Source: JAJYIW01 sp963781665 (GTDB lineage Bacteria > Chloroflexota > Anaerolineae > Anaerolineales > Anaerolineaceae). From it: a stretch of DNA of 64,000 nt. Below the pieces are notes generated by a model, which ran no database searches, was not told the origin of the DNA, and saw nothing but the letters and a program-made list of their open reading frames with translations. Each line of letters starts with the position of its first letter. Position 1 is the first letter of the stretch. Made by a program: the position numbers and the translations under genes. The stretch covers positions 372,001 to 436,000 of the forward strand of contig CAWAGA010000002.1 of the NCBI GenBank assembly GCA_963781665.1. The letters run 5' to 3'. This document shows positions 34,428 through 44,051 of this stretch, piece by piece.

Positions 34428-36245
34428 ATGGCTGAAACGAAATTACGGTTACGCAGCGAGATACCGCAAGAATATAAATGGAATTCGACCAGTGTTTTTA
34501 CTGACGTGAAAGCCTGGAACGATGCCTGCAGCCTGCTTCCGGATTTGTTCGTAAAAATCGAGCAGAACAGGGGACACCTGGCAGATGGTCCGGTGATGGT
34601 CAAAAATGCCTATTCAGCCCTGGAAGAGGCCTACACTTTACTCGGTAAAATCCTGGTCTATGCCAGCATCTCTCACGAGGTCGAGACGACCAATCAGGAT
34701 GCAACCCGCATGCAGGGAAAGGCGTATGCCTTATTCGGGCAGCTCCAATCTGCTGCATCTTACATCGACCCGGAGCTGGTCGCTATCGGCCAGGACACTC
34801 TCTCAGAATGGATCGCGAAAGATTCGTCCCTGCAGACCTACGCCCATTATTTCGATAATCTCTTCCGGAAACAAGCTCACGTGCGTTCAGCCGAAGTCGA
34901 AGAAGTGTTGGGAATGTTAGCCCCCATCTTTGCCAACACTGAAACGACCGCATCGGTGCTGACTGATGCCGATTTTCAATTTGCCCCGGCCCTGGCCGAA
35001 GATGGGACCGAGGTTCCCCTCACCCAGGGGACGTTGGATGATATTCTGGCTTCGCCTGACCGGCAAGCCCGGCAGACAGCCTGGGAAAACTAAATGGACC
35101 TGTACCTGGATCATAAAAACATCCTGGCGAGCAATTTATATACGTCCATCCAGCAAGATGTATTCAATTCCCGCGTCCGGCGATATTCCTCCACCCTGGA
35201 AGCCGCACTCTTCGATTACGGTGTGCCGGCCGAGGTATTCCATAACCTGATCCACACATTCCAACGCTTTTTACCGGTCTGGCATCGTTATTGGAAAGCC
35301 CGGCGCAAGATGTTGGGCGTCGACAAACTGCACACCTATGATATCTGGGCGCCGTTAACCAACCACCAACCCCTCGTGCCTTATACTCAAGCAGTCGATT
35401 TGATCAGCGCCGGTCTGGCCCCTATGGGCGAGGAATACGTCAAGATTTTGCGGCGCGGCTGCTTAGACGAGCATTGGATCGACGTCTATCCGTCACCGGG
35501 AAAATCATCCAAGACCTTCTCAGCCGGATGGTGGGGTACTTATCCATTCATCGTGATGAGTTACGATAATTCGATCTTCAGCCTGAGCACCATGGCTCAT
35601 GAGCTCGGGCACTCCATGCACTCTTACTTAACCTGGCAAAACCAACCGATAATTTACAGCGATTATTCGCTCTTCCTGGCTGAGGTGGCCTCCAATTTCC
35701 ACCAGGCCATGGTGCGCTCCTACCTGCTCGCCTCTAACGACGACCCGAACTTCCAGATCAGCGTCATCGAAGAAGCCATGAGCAATTTCCACCGCTATTT
35801 CTTTATCATGCCGACCCTCGCCCGTTTCGAGCTGGAAATGCACCGGCGGGCCGAACGCGGTGAGGGCTTGACCGCCGATGACATGATATCTTACATGGCG
35901 GACCTGTATGCCGAGGGTTATGGCGGCGAGGTCGAGCTGGATCGAGAGCGGAATGGGATCACCTGGGCAACCTTCGGCCATCTCTACATGAACTATTACG
36001 TATACGCCTACGCTACCGGCATCTCCGGCGCTAATGCACTCTCGCGCGGCATCTTGATGGGTAAAGAAGACGCCGCTGAACGCTATATCGGGTTCTTGAA
36101 ATCCGGAAGCGCCGCCTACCCCATGGACGTGCTTCGGGCTGCCGGTGTCGACCTTTCAACCCCCCAACCGGTCGAAGAAACCTTCCAGGTACTTGAATCG
36201 CTGGTCGCGAGGCTAGAAAAATTGGGAGAGAAAAAGGAAATTTGA
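34428..36245 (+). pseudogene. Oligoendopeptidase F (M3 family) with an in-frame TAA
   Basis: One frame of 606 codons, the normal size for PepF, interrupted by TAA at 35091-35093: ..RQARQTAWEN-stop-MDLYLDHKNILASNL.. The family normally has an aromatic residue there (W-E-N/S-Y). Everything else is intact, including the zinc site MAHELGHSMHSYL (HExxH) and the downstream Glu in LFLAEVASNFHQ. PepF degrades cytoplasmic peptides of 7-17 residues. Strong ribosome site and promoter precede it. An ATG directly follows the stop, so a C-terminal protein of 383 residues that contains the zinc site could still be made, but without the N-terminal lid it is unlikely to work normally. Confidence 0.85.
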
Positions 36246-36341
36246 TGATTTAGGCAATCAGGTTATTGTTGCTAAAGCTGTCAGGTATTGAAGGAGTATC
36301 CGGTTTTGCAAATAAAAAATTGCCAGAAAGCTGATAACTGA

Positions 36342-38795
36342 TCAGCCGATTGCCTGTTTACCAGTTTCTCCGATCATCACGACCTGGTTGCGGCCTCTCT
36401 CCTTAGCCAGATGTTCGGCCCGGTTAGCTTGCTCGATCAAGGCTTCAAAATCAGGCATGGTAGGTTCCAGGTGTGCAACCCCAATACTGACCGATACGCC
36501 CAGGTCACCCCACTCGGTCTTCACCCGGCAGTCACCGATTTCCTGGCGTAAGCGTTCGGCCGTCTGCCTGGCAGAGACCACCGGCGTTTCTGGCAGTAGA
36601 ACCACAAACTCTTCCCCACCATAACGAGCAACAAAATCCATCAGCCGCAAGCTATCTGTCAGAGAGCGCGCTACCCTTTGCAGTACCTGGTTTCCGACCA
36701 TGTGGCTGTAGCGGTTGTTAAATTCGCCAAAATTATCGATGTCTAAAAACAACGCCGAGAGGTGGTGACTGAAGCGCCGGGCTCGTTCGACTTCTCTGGG
36801 GCCCATTTCCATGAGCGCTCTATAATTATTGACTCCGGTCAGCTCATCAGTAATTGCCAGGCGTTGGACCTCGGCATAGAGCCGGGCATTTTCGATTGCG
36901 ATCGCCGCCGAATTGGCAAAAGCCATGATTTGAGCGGCAAACACCTCTGAGAAGAACCCAGTCTTGCGGCTGTTGAGGCCGATCGCACCGATCACCTTCC
37001 CTTTTACGCCCAGCGGCACATTAATATGCGAACGGATCCATTCAAAACCGTTTACAGCTACCCAAGCAGGGTCATTCTGGACATCCGCAATGATAATGGG
37101 TTGGTTAATCGCTCTTACGCGGCGAAGAGTCTCGAAACCGGCTGCCGCCCTCTCCATATTCTGACTGGACGTCTCAATTTCATCTTTTCCCCGGATAGCT
37201 GCACTGCGAACCCGGCCAAGTTGAACATTACCGGTCTCGTCGAAAAGGAAAACTTCGGCAGAATCGTAGGGCATTACCCGGCTGATGTTCGAAAGCACCC
37301 GGTCCAGGATCACCTCCAGGTCAAGGGAGCTGTTTAATGCCTGAGCGGTATCTCGCAAGGCTTCTGCCAGCACCCGTTGGGTATGTTCAGCCTCCTGGAT
37401 GAGTTTACGCTCGGTAATGTCGTTCACCAGAAACAGCAGGTGGGGTTCACCTCCGCTCGGGAAAGAAATAAAGGATACGTCCATCCAGATTTCTCGACCA
37501 AACGTAGAAAAGTGGTGGACCTCTCCTCGGCGGGCTGCTCCAGTCGAAAGTGCAGTTTCCGCCATCTGGTACAGTCCAGATTTTTTCCAGGATTGGATCT
37601 GGTGGAAATTTTGTTCGAGAAGATCCGCATGGGTAGCGTTGGTGATTATGGAGGCAGCTTCATTGGCCAGAATACATTCGCCGCTGCTCTTATAAACCAT
37701 GATGCCGACCGGCGAAGTCGAGATGATCCTCTGGTTGAAATCCAGGGCATCCAGCAGGCGTAGGTCGTCGTGCTTGCGAGCCGTGACATCGCGGAACAGC
37801 GCGATTTTGGAGATCACGTGGTGGTGGTGGTCCCAAACAGGCGAGACATTTATTTCAACGAACCGGTTTGGGTTAGTGCCTGTTTCGATTTCGGTTTTCG
37901 ACTCAGCTTCCCCCTGCAGCGCCGTCTCCATCTCGGGACAACACTTGATGGCCGAACTGGCAGGTTGGCCGATCACGGTTTCTGCATCAAAACCCAGGAA
38001 TTGCTGTGCAGCCGGGTTAAAGTCGAGGACTCGGTTGTGGCTGTCGAGCACCACTATCCCATCGGCAAGGCTGTCAAGGATGATTCCCCGCGCGACCGGT
38101 ACCAGGTCAAGGAATTGAAAGCGATAGATGGTAAATGAAAATATAATCCCGGTGATTGCAAAACCAAGCGAAGTCCAATCCAGGTGGATTTGTGGCACAA
38201 TATCAAAAATGTAAATGACATTCAATACCCAGGGAACGAACGCGGCCGCAAGCAAAGCCCACACCTGGCTCTGGTACATTTTTTGGAAGCGATAAGCATC
38301 CCAGGCCAGGATAATGGTGGCGATTATAAGCAGGAGATAGCTGTAAGCTGCGTTCAACCAGAAGAATGGTCCGTGGCCATATGTCATGATGTTGAACGTG
38401 GTATCCAAGGTAAAGCTGTTCCATAACCAATGGTGCCATTGATTGGTTGCAGCCATCGCGATGGTCAGAATCGGGAACACCGCCAGGATTCCCAGAAGTC
38501 TTTTAGAAAGGTGCTTTTCCAGGCGGCTGAAATCAAGGACAAAGATCAGGAAAAGGGTGGGGGTAAATGCCAATCCCACGTATTCAAGGGTTGACCAAAG
38601 CACCTTGACCCCTGCATGAGGAGAAGCAGCCTCCAGCATCGCGCAGAAGGTCCATTCCGATATGGCAAATAGAAGCGCCGCGAACCACGGGAAATCACCC
38701 TTCCGACGCTGGCGCCAGCTGATCACCGAAAGGATAGCTGTGGTGATGCCTGCGGTAGAGAGGATGAGGATGTATAGGGACAGTATCCAATTCAT
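36342..38795 (-). CDS. 7TM-PAS-PAS-GAF-GGDEF diguanylate cyclase
   Basis: 817 residues. Residues 1-230 hold seven membrane segments of the type found at the N-terminus of some histidine kinases (WTFCAMLEAASPHAGVKVLW, ..DFSRLEKHLSKRLLG). PAS 1 starts at IILDSLADGIVVLDSHNRVL, PAS 2 at NQRIISTSPVGIMVYKSSGE, a GAF domain at ALNSSLDLEVILDRVLSNIS and the catalytic domain at DELTGVNNYRALMEM, with the active site ARYGGEEFVVLLPE and the inhibitory RLMD five residues before it. It should make c-di-GMP in response to a membrane or small-molecule signal. Intact and alone on the minus strand. Confidence 0.9.
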   Translation of the reverse strand: MNWILSLYILILSTAGITTAILSVISWRQRRKGDFPWFAALLFAISEWTFCAMLEAASPHAGVKVLWSTLEYVGLAFTPTLFLIFVLDFSRLEKHLSKRLLGILAVFPILTIAMAATNQWHHWLWNSFTLDTTFNIMTYGHGPFFWLNAAYSYLLLIIATIILAWDAYRFQKMYQSQVWALLAAAFVPWVLNVIYIFDIVPQIHLDWTSLGFAITGIIFSFTIYRFQFLDLVPVARGIILDSLADGIVVLDSHNRVLDFNPAAQQFLGFDAETVIGQPASSAIKCCPEMETALQGEAESKTEIETGTNPNRFVEINVSPVWDHHHHVISKIALFRDVTARKHDDLRLLDALDFNQRIISTSPVGIMVYKSSGECILANEAASIITNATHADLLEQNFHQIQSWKKSGLYQMAETALSTGAARRGEVHHFSTFGREIWMDVSFISFPSGGEPHLLFLVNDITERKLIQEAEHTQRVLAEALRDTAQALNSSLDLEVILDRVLSNISRVMPYDSAEVFLFDETGNVQLGRVRSAAIRGKDEIETSSQNMERAAAGFETLRRVRAINQPIIIADVQNDPAWVAVNGFEWIRSHINVPLGVKGKVIGAIGLNSRKTGFFSEVFAAQIMAFANSAAIAIENARLYAEVQRLAITDELTGVNNYRALMEMGPREVERARRFSHHLSALFLDIDNFGEFNNRYSHMVGNQVLQRVARSLTDSLRLMDFVARYGGEEFVVLLPETPVVSARQTAERLRQEIGDCRVKTEWGDLGVSVSIGVAHLEPTMPDFEALIEQANRAEHLAKERGRNQVVMIGETGKQAIG

Positions 38796-38946
38796 TTGAA
38801 ATGTTCGGGACCGCTATATATGAAAAGAAAAACAATGATACGCAGTGAAATTATAACAAATATGTGTCAAAATGTTTCCGCAGTTACAATCCCATAGCCG
38901 GCGGCTACCTGCCGGGATTGGTTTTTTCCGCTAAAATAGAGCGGTT

Positions 38947-39729
38947 TCAAGTCTCAGACCAGATATTATGGATCAGGGTGAAACCTCGTTCTGTCATAAA
39001 CCTCTCCACTTCGCCTGTGGCAATGCCAAAAGTCAGGGCTTCTCCGGTCATGCCGCGATAACGGCGCATCCCCTTGACTTCGCCATGCAGGCCGGGGTTT
39101 GCCAGAAGCGAAGCATCCATATAATCGAAGATAACGCTGCTACCCGGTCCAGATTAGCGGGATATGAATGCCAGCGTGCGGTCGACCGAAGTCAGGTCGA
39201 GGTAGTGGGTCACCCCCTGCCAGATGAAGACTGTCTTCAGAGCAGGGTCGTAGCCGCATTCGATCAGCCCCTGGTCGAGGGATTGAATAGTAAAATCGAC
39301 AGCAACGTACGTAACCCAATCTGGTATTTGGTCAAAGACCCTGCTAAGGACCGCCAGCTTGTCCTTTTGCGTCGCCGGGTGGTCGACTTCGAAGGTACGC
39401 ACCTCGCCTCGCAGCGGATCGAACCTGTAGGCGCGTGAATCATAGCCAGCCCCTAGGATGACCAGTTGATCGATCCCTTCTTGTAGACGAGCAGTCAGGT
39501 AGTCATCGATGTAACGGTCACGGGCGACCAAATATCCACTCACACCCGGCCCGCGCCATTCAGTATATCCGCTGAAGACAAAAAAGCGGGTTGTGTGATA
39601 CAGCCACCCTTATGCAAAACGGCGAGCAAATGGATCGTAGCAGATCCGTTCACCCTGCGGTTTTTCAGATTCAATTCCCCGTAGAATGGCAATTCCCAAA
39701 GCGGTCATACTGGATTGGTTCGGGCGCAT
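38947..39729 (-). pseudogene. SAM-dependent methyltransferase (TIGR00027/LCM-like), two in-frame stops
   Basis: One frame of 261 codons from ATG 39729 (MRPNQSSMTALGIAILRG) to TGA 38947. It is interrupted by TAA at 39610-39612 (after DPFARRFA) and TAA at 39154-39156 (after LAFISR). The central part has the family motifs LVILGAGYDSRAYRF (SAM binding), VRTFEVDHPATQKDK and FIWQGVTHYLD, and the last part gives SGPGSSVIFDYM and FGIATGEVERFMTERGF. These enzymes are related to leucine carboxyl methyltransferases, often in secondary metabolism. Both stops lie in normally coding positions, so the gene is inactive unless read through. Confidence 0.85.
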
Positions 39730-39874
39730 GGTATTTTCTCCAACTAAGCTGCAGATCTGACACCACTATTTTACCCATAAAGTAAATTAAGGTTTAAAAG
39801 AGCATGTATAATCACTATAGGGACGCCAATGGCCGACCAAAATAATATTTCACAGCAGATAATTTAGAATATCC

Positions 39875-41599
39875 ATGATTTCCCGGCGTAGATGGTTCAT
39901 CCTGGCTCTGGCACTGGCGGCCGCGATTGGCTTGCCATACCTTTTCGCTTACCTGGCTGCAGGAAAGGATTTCGTCTTCGTTGGTTTCCTGCTCAATATT
40001 CCCGACGGCAATTCCTACCTGGCCAAGATGGTCGAAGGCTGGAATGGCAGCTGGGTTTTCACCCTCCCCTATGCTGCTGACCCTGGGCAGGGTGCTTACA
40101 TCTTCTCTTTTTACCTGTTTCTGGGACATTTGGCTCGCTGGTTGGGACTGCCTCTCATGCTGGTTTACCATGGTGTCCGTATCCTGTGCTCGCTGCTCAT
40201 GTTAGCCGCAATGGGCAAATTCATGCTGACTTTCGTGGGCGAGAAACGCGGCGCCTGGCCAGCGTTGGTTTGGGCTGCATTTGGCAGCGGCCTGGGTTGG
40301 ACGCTGCTCCTGTTTGGCTTGCTCACCGCTGATACATGGGTGACCGACGCCTTCCCGTTCCTTTCGGCTTTTGCCATCCCTCACTTCGCTTTGAGTCTGG
40401 CGATCGTGTTGTGGTTGTTCAGCAATACCTGGCGCAGTCCAGGCGACCGCACAGAAGCACTTTCCTGGCGAAATATCACGCTCAATGTCGTCGCTGCCCT
40501 GGTCCTATCAGAAATCTCACCTTTCAGCGTGATTATTGTGCTGGTGATGCGGGGCGCGGATGCTCTCTTGAGCCTGTGGCTTTACCGGCGCCAGTACTGG
40601 CAAGAAAAGAATTGGTTGGACCTGGTTTGGATCGGTCTGGGGGGAAGCCCGATCCTCATCTACCAGTTCTGGGTCACCCAGACCGACCCTGTCCTGGCAG
40701 TCTGGACCGCCCAGAACCAAACCCCTTCTCCGGCGCCCTGGGATCTCCTCATCAGCTTCTCGCCTGCTTTACTCATTGCTTTTTGGGGCGCGTGGGTAAT
40801 CATTCGGAATCTAGCAGGAGGGAGAGTGAAAGAAAATTCTGGTACCTCCCTTGAAGAAGGAAAAATACCAGATTCTCCTTCCGGGACTTCGCTGATGGAT
40901 TCCCGTTTGCTGCTGGTCTGGGTCATACTGGGCCTGATCCTCTTGTATGCACCTTTTAACCTGCAGCGGCGTTTTATCCTGGGCTACTATATTCCCCTGG
41001 TTGGGCTGGCTGTCCTGGGGCTTAATGAGCTGGGGAAACACAAGAAGGTCATCCGCAGGATCGCCTTCGGCCTGTCATTACCGACCAACGCTTTCATCCT
41101 TGCATTGACGATCTTCGGCAGCCTAACGCATGCGCCTCTCTTTTACCTGACTCAAGATGAAGCGGCTGCCATGGCCTGGATCCAGGCAAACAGCACTCAA
41201 ACCGCCCTGATATTGGCATCCCCTGAGATCGGGATGTTTATTCCGGCTGAAACCGGCCGGCGGGTAATCTACGGCCACCCTTATGAGACACCTTATGCTG
41301 TCCTGGAGAAGCAATCCGTGGAAGATTTTTTCTCAGGCCGGTTAACCCAGTTTCAAGCCGCAAGCTTTCTCACGCAGCAAAATGTCGACCTGGTCTTCTG
41401 CGGCCCACACGAACAGGAACTGGCCGGCAGTCCGACCTGCCCGGGAACAGCTGGCCTGACGGTTGTGTTTACCCAGGGTCAGGTCACGCTGTACGCCGTC
41501 AATCATCCGGCTTTGGTCAGTTCAGCCAGCTGGATCAGGTTGCCGCAGGTATCTTCGATTACGGCCTCGCTGCCCCAATCGGTTTTGATTGGCTCTTAG
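39875..41599 (+). CDS. Large membrane protein, GT-C glycosyltransferase-like
   Basis: 574 residues with about eleven membrane segments and a C-terminal soluble part. FVGFLLNIPDGNSYLAKMVEGW in the first outer loop has an acidic residue of the kind used by GT-C enzymes, and FSFYLFLGHLARWLG and LQRRFILGYYIPLVGLAVLG are typical of bacterial mannosyl/arabinosyltransferase-like proteins (PMT/DUF2029 group). It probably transfers a sugar from a lipid carrier outside the membrane. The last 30 residues overlap, on the other strand, the tail of a dead VOC gene, so its true end may be earlier. A TATAAT is at 39807-39812. Confidence 0.6.
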   Translation: MISRRRWFILALALAAAIGLPYLFAYLAAGKDFVFVGFLLNIPDGNSYLAKMVEGWNGSWVFTLPYAADPGQGAYIFSFYLFLGHLARWLGLPLMLVYHGVRILCSLLMLAAMGKFMLTFVGEKRGAWPALVWAAFGSGLGWTLLLFGLLTADTWVTDAFPFLSAFAIPHFALSLAIVLWLFSNTWRSPGDRTEALSWRNITLNVVAALVLSEISPFSVIIVLVMRGADALLSLWLYRRQYWQEKNWLDLVWIGLGGSPILIYQFWVTQTDPVLAVWTAQNQTPSPAPWDLLISFSPALLIAFWGAWVIIRNLAGGRVKENSGTSLEEGKIPDSPSGTSLMDSRLLLVWVILGLILLYAPFNLQRRFILGYYIPLVGLAVLGLNELGKHKKVIRRIAFGLSLPTNAFILALTIFGSLTHAPLFYLTQDEAAAMAWIQANSTQTALILASPEIGMFIPAETGRRVIYGHPYETPYAVLEKQSVEDFFSGRLTQFQAASFLTQQNVDLVFCGPHEQELAGSPTCPGTAGLTVVFTQGQVTLYAVNHPALVSSASWIRLPQVSSITASLPQSVLIGS

Positions 41600-41898
41600 T
41601 AGAACTTCACCCCTAAACCTTTTAAACGAGCGTATTCCCCCTGAATGTCGTCCACCCCAAGCACGATGGCAGGCAGGTGCTGAGCGTACGGGGCTTGCTG
41701 GAAAGTCTTACTGATGGGATTGTCATTCGGCTCCAACATCAGGCCGGTGCCGCCAGGATCTTCCGGCGAAACGACGATGGCTAGCTTTGCCTCAGGAACG
41801 TACATTCGTTGGGCAAAGCCCAGTACCTTGCTGTAGAACTTGAATGCGGTGATGGGGTCGTTTACTGTGAGGCTGGTCAAGGCGATTTTTGGGCTAAT
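41503..41898 (-). pseudogene. VOC-family (glyoxalase-like) protein with lost start and in-frame TAA
   Basis: Reading from 41898: ATT-AGC-CCA-AAA-ATC-GCC gives SPKIALTSLTVNDPITAFKF, the standard opening of this VOC subfamily (usually M-x-P-K-I), but the start codon position holds ATT, with AAAGG before it. The body (KVLGFAQRMYVPEAKLAIVV, GTGLMLEPNDNPIS, GVDDIQGEYARLKGLGVKFY) is normal; TAA at 41596-41598 interrupts before EPIKTDWGSEAVIEDTCGNLIQLAEL, the C-terminal strand, ending at TGA 41503. Two lesions make it a pseudogene. It overlaps the end of the convergent membrane-protein gene. Confidence 0.75.
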
Positions 41899-42027
41899 GG
41901 GTTACCTTTTTCGTTTTTGTTGGGAGATGCTCAAGATGATCTTCTGTGGCCCAGTCTTTAGTTTGGTTGGTGATTCCATTCGCCAGTGAGAATCGAGAAG
42001 GGAGGAACGCACCGCAGGCTGCGCCGC

Positions 42028-42588
42028 TCATCCCCTGGAGAGGGCATATGAAAGCAAGACATTCCCGTTTTCAAACACCCTGGCATGGATGAGCTTCAAC
42101 TCGATCCTTTCCCTGACGTCTGCAAAGAGCGGCTGGCCCTTGCCCAAAATAAGCGGGTTGACCATAATGCGGAATTCGTCGATCAAATCTTGTTGAATGA
42201 ACGAAGCTGCCAGGCCGGCGCTGCCAAAGACGAAAATGTCTTTGCCGGCTCCCTGTTTGATCCTTTTCGCTTCTTCGATCGCGTGATCTTTGATCAGGCG
42301 GGTATTTTGCCAGTCTACCCGATCCATCGTCCGGGAAAATACAAACTTGGGAATATCATTCATCTTTTTGGCTACCGTAGGGTCGTTTTGAACAGCCATT
42401 TCCGTCGGCCAGTAGCTGGCCATGCCCTGGAAAGTCACCCGTCCAAAAAACAGGCCTGCGGCCGTGTCGAGCTGGTTGATGGCAAAATCGTTGAATTCGG
42501 AGTCCACGTGATGCCAATCCAGCGCTCCAGCTGGCCCTGCAAACAAACCATCCAGGGTCATCATATTGAACAGGATTATTTTTCCCAT
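42028..42588 (-). CDS. RibD C-terminal / dihydrofolate-reductase-like protein
   Basis: 186 residues. MGKIILFNMMTLDGLFAGPAG (N-terminal strand with substrate-loop), LFFGRVTFQGMASYWPTE (cofactor segment), PKFVFSRTMDRVDWQNTRLI, DIFVFGSAGLAASFIQQDLIDE (second nucleotide-binding turn) and NPLILGKGQPLF are all standard for the RibD_C/YyaP-like family of NADPH-dependent reductases. Related enzymes reduce folates or riboflavin intermediates, but these short ones have no known substrate. It is 11 bases after the next VOC gene on the same strand. Confidence 0.85.
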   Translation of the reverse strand: MGKIILFNMMTLDGLFAGPAGALDWHHVDSEFNDFAINQLDTAAGLFFGRVTFQGMASYWPTEMAVQNDPTVAKKMNDIPKFVFSRTMDRVDWQNTRLIKDHAIEEAKRIKQGAGKDIFVFGSAGLAASFIQQDLIDEFRIMVNPLILGKGQPLFADVRERIELKLIHARVFENGNVLLSYALSRG

Positions 42589-42599
42589 AAGTTTCTGTC

Positions 42600-42989
42600 C
42601 TAATAATACTGAAATAATTCGACCGGATTTCCTGACGGGTCCTCAAGGATAATCTGCTTGCCTCCCACCCCGCTGATGATCTCACTGCGGAATTTGCAGC
42701 CTTTCTGTTTGAGATTGGCGACTGTGGTTTCGATATCGTCGATTTCGAGCTCGAAGCGGTTCCAGCCTCCCGGAGTTTGCGCCCTTCCAGCCGTCATGCT
42801 TTGTCCTCCACCTCCCTTCCCGCTGGGCTGGCTGAGCAACAAACGCAGGTTGCCTCTCGAAAGAATGGCAAACTCAGCTGCCGGGTGCATCACTTCTGTA
42901 AATCCCAAATTCCGAGTATAGAAATCGATCGCTTGATCGACATTGTTCACGATGTAGCGGATGCTCACGTGATCGGGAGACTGCGCCAT
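42600..42989 (-). CDS. VOC-family (glyoxalase/bleomycin-resistance-like) protein
   Basis: 129 residues. SIRYIVNNVDQAIDFYTRNLGFTEVM and RFELEIDDIETTVANLKQKGCKFRSE mark the two beta-alpha-beta modules, with the usual end GGKQIILEDPSGNPVELFQYY supplying a Glu metal ligand. A Gly-rich loop (SGKGGGGQS) is typical. Members include dioxygenases, isomerases and antibiotic-binding proteins. It is upstream of the RibD-like gene and ribosome-site driven (AAGGAGGTG). Confidence 0.85.
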   Translation of the reverse strand: MAQSPDHVSIRYIVNNVDQAIDFYTRNLGFTEVMHPAAEFAILSRGNLRLLLSQPSGKGGGGQSMTAGRAQTPGGWNRFELEIDDIETTVANLKQKGCKFRSEIISGVGGKQIILEDPSGNPVELFQYY

Positions 42990-43254
42990 ATCACCTCCTT
43001 TTCTTAACTAACAACATCTCCAAACCTTCAGGGACAGGATCAAAGGTTTATTAACACGGTTCAATGAGATTATAACTATTCAGGTGTTATTCGTCAATTA
43101 ATTAATTTTTGTGTTATCCTTGGCGTGGCCGGTATCAAATTACGGCCTGAACGAGATAAAAAAGCACAAACAGATGTGATTCCTCCCATAACCCGGGGGA
43201 TACGCTATAATTCACACTGTAAATGGGACGGTTTATGAAAAGAAAGAGGGAAAA

Positions 43255-43908
43255 ATGAAAGCAATCAATCGGCTCTTTGGCCTGTGCTGGTCTCTACTGA
43301 AGACCTTCTTATTCTTCCAATTATTGCTGCGGCTGGTCAGGCGTTACTACAAATTTCCAGCCCCGGCGTTCATTGGCAGGGTATTGGACAGTGATTTCAG
43401 GCGCACTATACAACCCCCGGGCTTGATTATCGAACGCAGTGGCATTCAGGCCGGGATGAAGGTGCTCGAGATCGGTCCTGGAAGCGGCGCCTTTACGACC
43501 TACGTTGCGCGCGCAGTCGGCCCGAAAGGCGTCGTCTACGCCCTCGATATCCAGGAAGATATGCTGGCCCAGCTCAAAGCCAAGCTGAACTTGCCCGAAA
43601 ACCAGGATATCAATAATGTCGAGCTGGTCCATCGCAGCGCATACGATCTCCCCTACGAGTACGGCTCGATCGACCTGGTGTACATGATCAGCAGTTTCCA
43701 GGAAATTCCCGATAAGAACCGCGCCCTGGATGAGGTCAAACGAGTGCTCAAGCCGGACGGCATCCTGTCGATCAGCGAATTCTTAGTTGACCCGGATTAC
43801 CCCTGGATGGGCACAACCGCAAAGATGGGGCTTGAAGCCGGTTTCAAGATCGAAGCTATGCAAGGGAGTCTCTGGAATTATACGGTGCGCTTCAGGCAAG
43901 GTGAATAA
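43255..43908 (+). CDS. Class I SAM-dependent methyltransferase with a hydrophobic N-terminus
   Basis: 217 residues. A hydrophobic start (WSLLKTFLFFQLLLRLVRRY) suggests membrane association. The SAM fold is complete: GMKVLEIGPGSGAFTTYVA (motif I), VVYALDIQEDMLAQL (acidic loop), SIDLVYMISSFQEIPDKNRAL and LDEVKRVLKPDGILSISEF. UbiE-like and small membrane-lipid methyltransferases have this layout; the acceptor is unknown. A TATAAT box is at 43206-43211 and GAGGG is just before the ATG. Confidence 0.85.
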   Translation: MKAINRLFGLCWSLLKTFLFFQLLLRLVRRYYKFPAPAFIGRVLDSDFRRTIQPPGLIIERSGIQAGMKVLEIGPGSGAFTTYVARAVGPKGVVYALDIQEDMLAQLKAKLNLPENQDINNVELVHRSAYDLPYEYGSIDLVYMISSFQEIPDKNRALDEVKRVLKPDGILSISEFLVDPDYPWMGTTAKMGLEAGFKIEAMQGSLWNYTVRFRQGE

Positions 43909-44051
43909 GAAATCAATCATTCAGGCTCGCTGGTCCTCAGTCAACCATAAAATCAACAGGTCGTTGCTCTATATTGGTCATTAACCATTTACCTGATTGC
44001 CAGCTTTTTAGACTCTACTTTTAAGTCCATATAAACCTAAGGAACTCAACG

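Noticed and set aside
38968..39438. 156-codon plus-strand frame
   Set aside because: Lies opposite the methyltransferase pseudogene, whose minus-strand translation matches a known family.
20719..41598. Possible stop-codon reassignment (TAA read as sense), suggested by several internal TAA codons
   Set aside because: Intact genes such as sodB end at TAA in the right place, and the internal stops fall at residues of different types; ordinary nonsense mutation or error is simpler.
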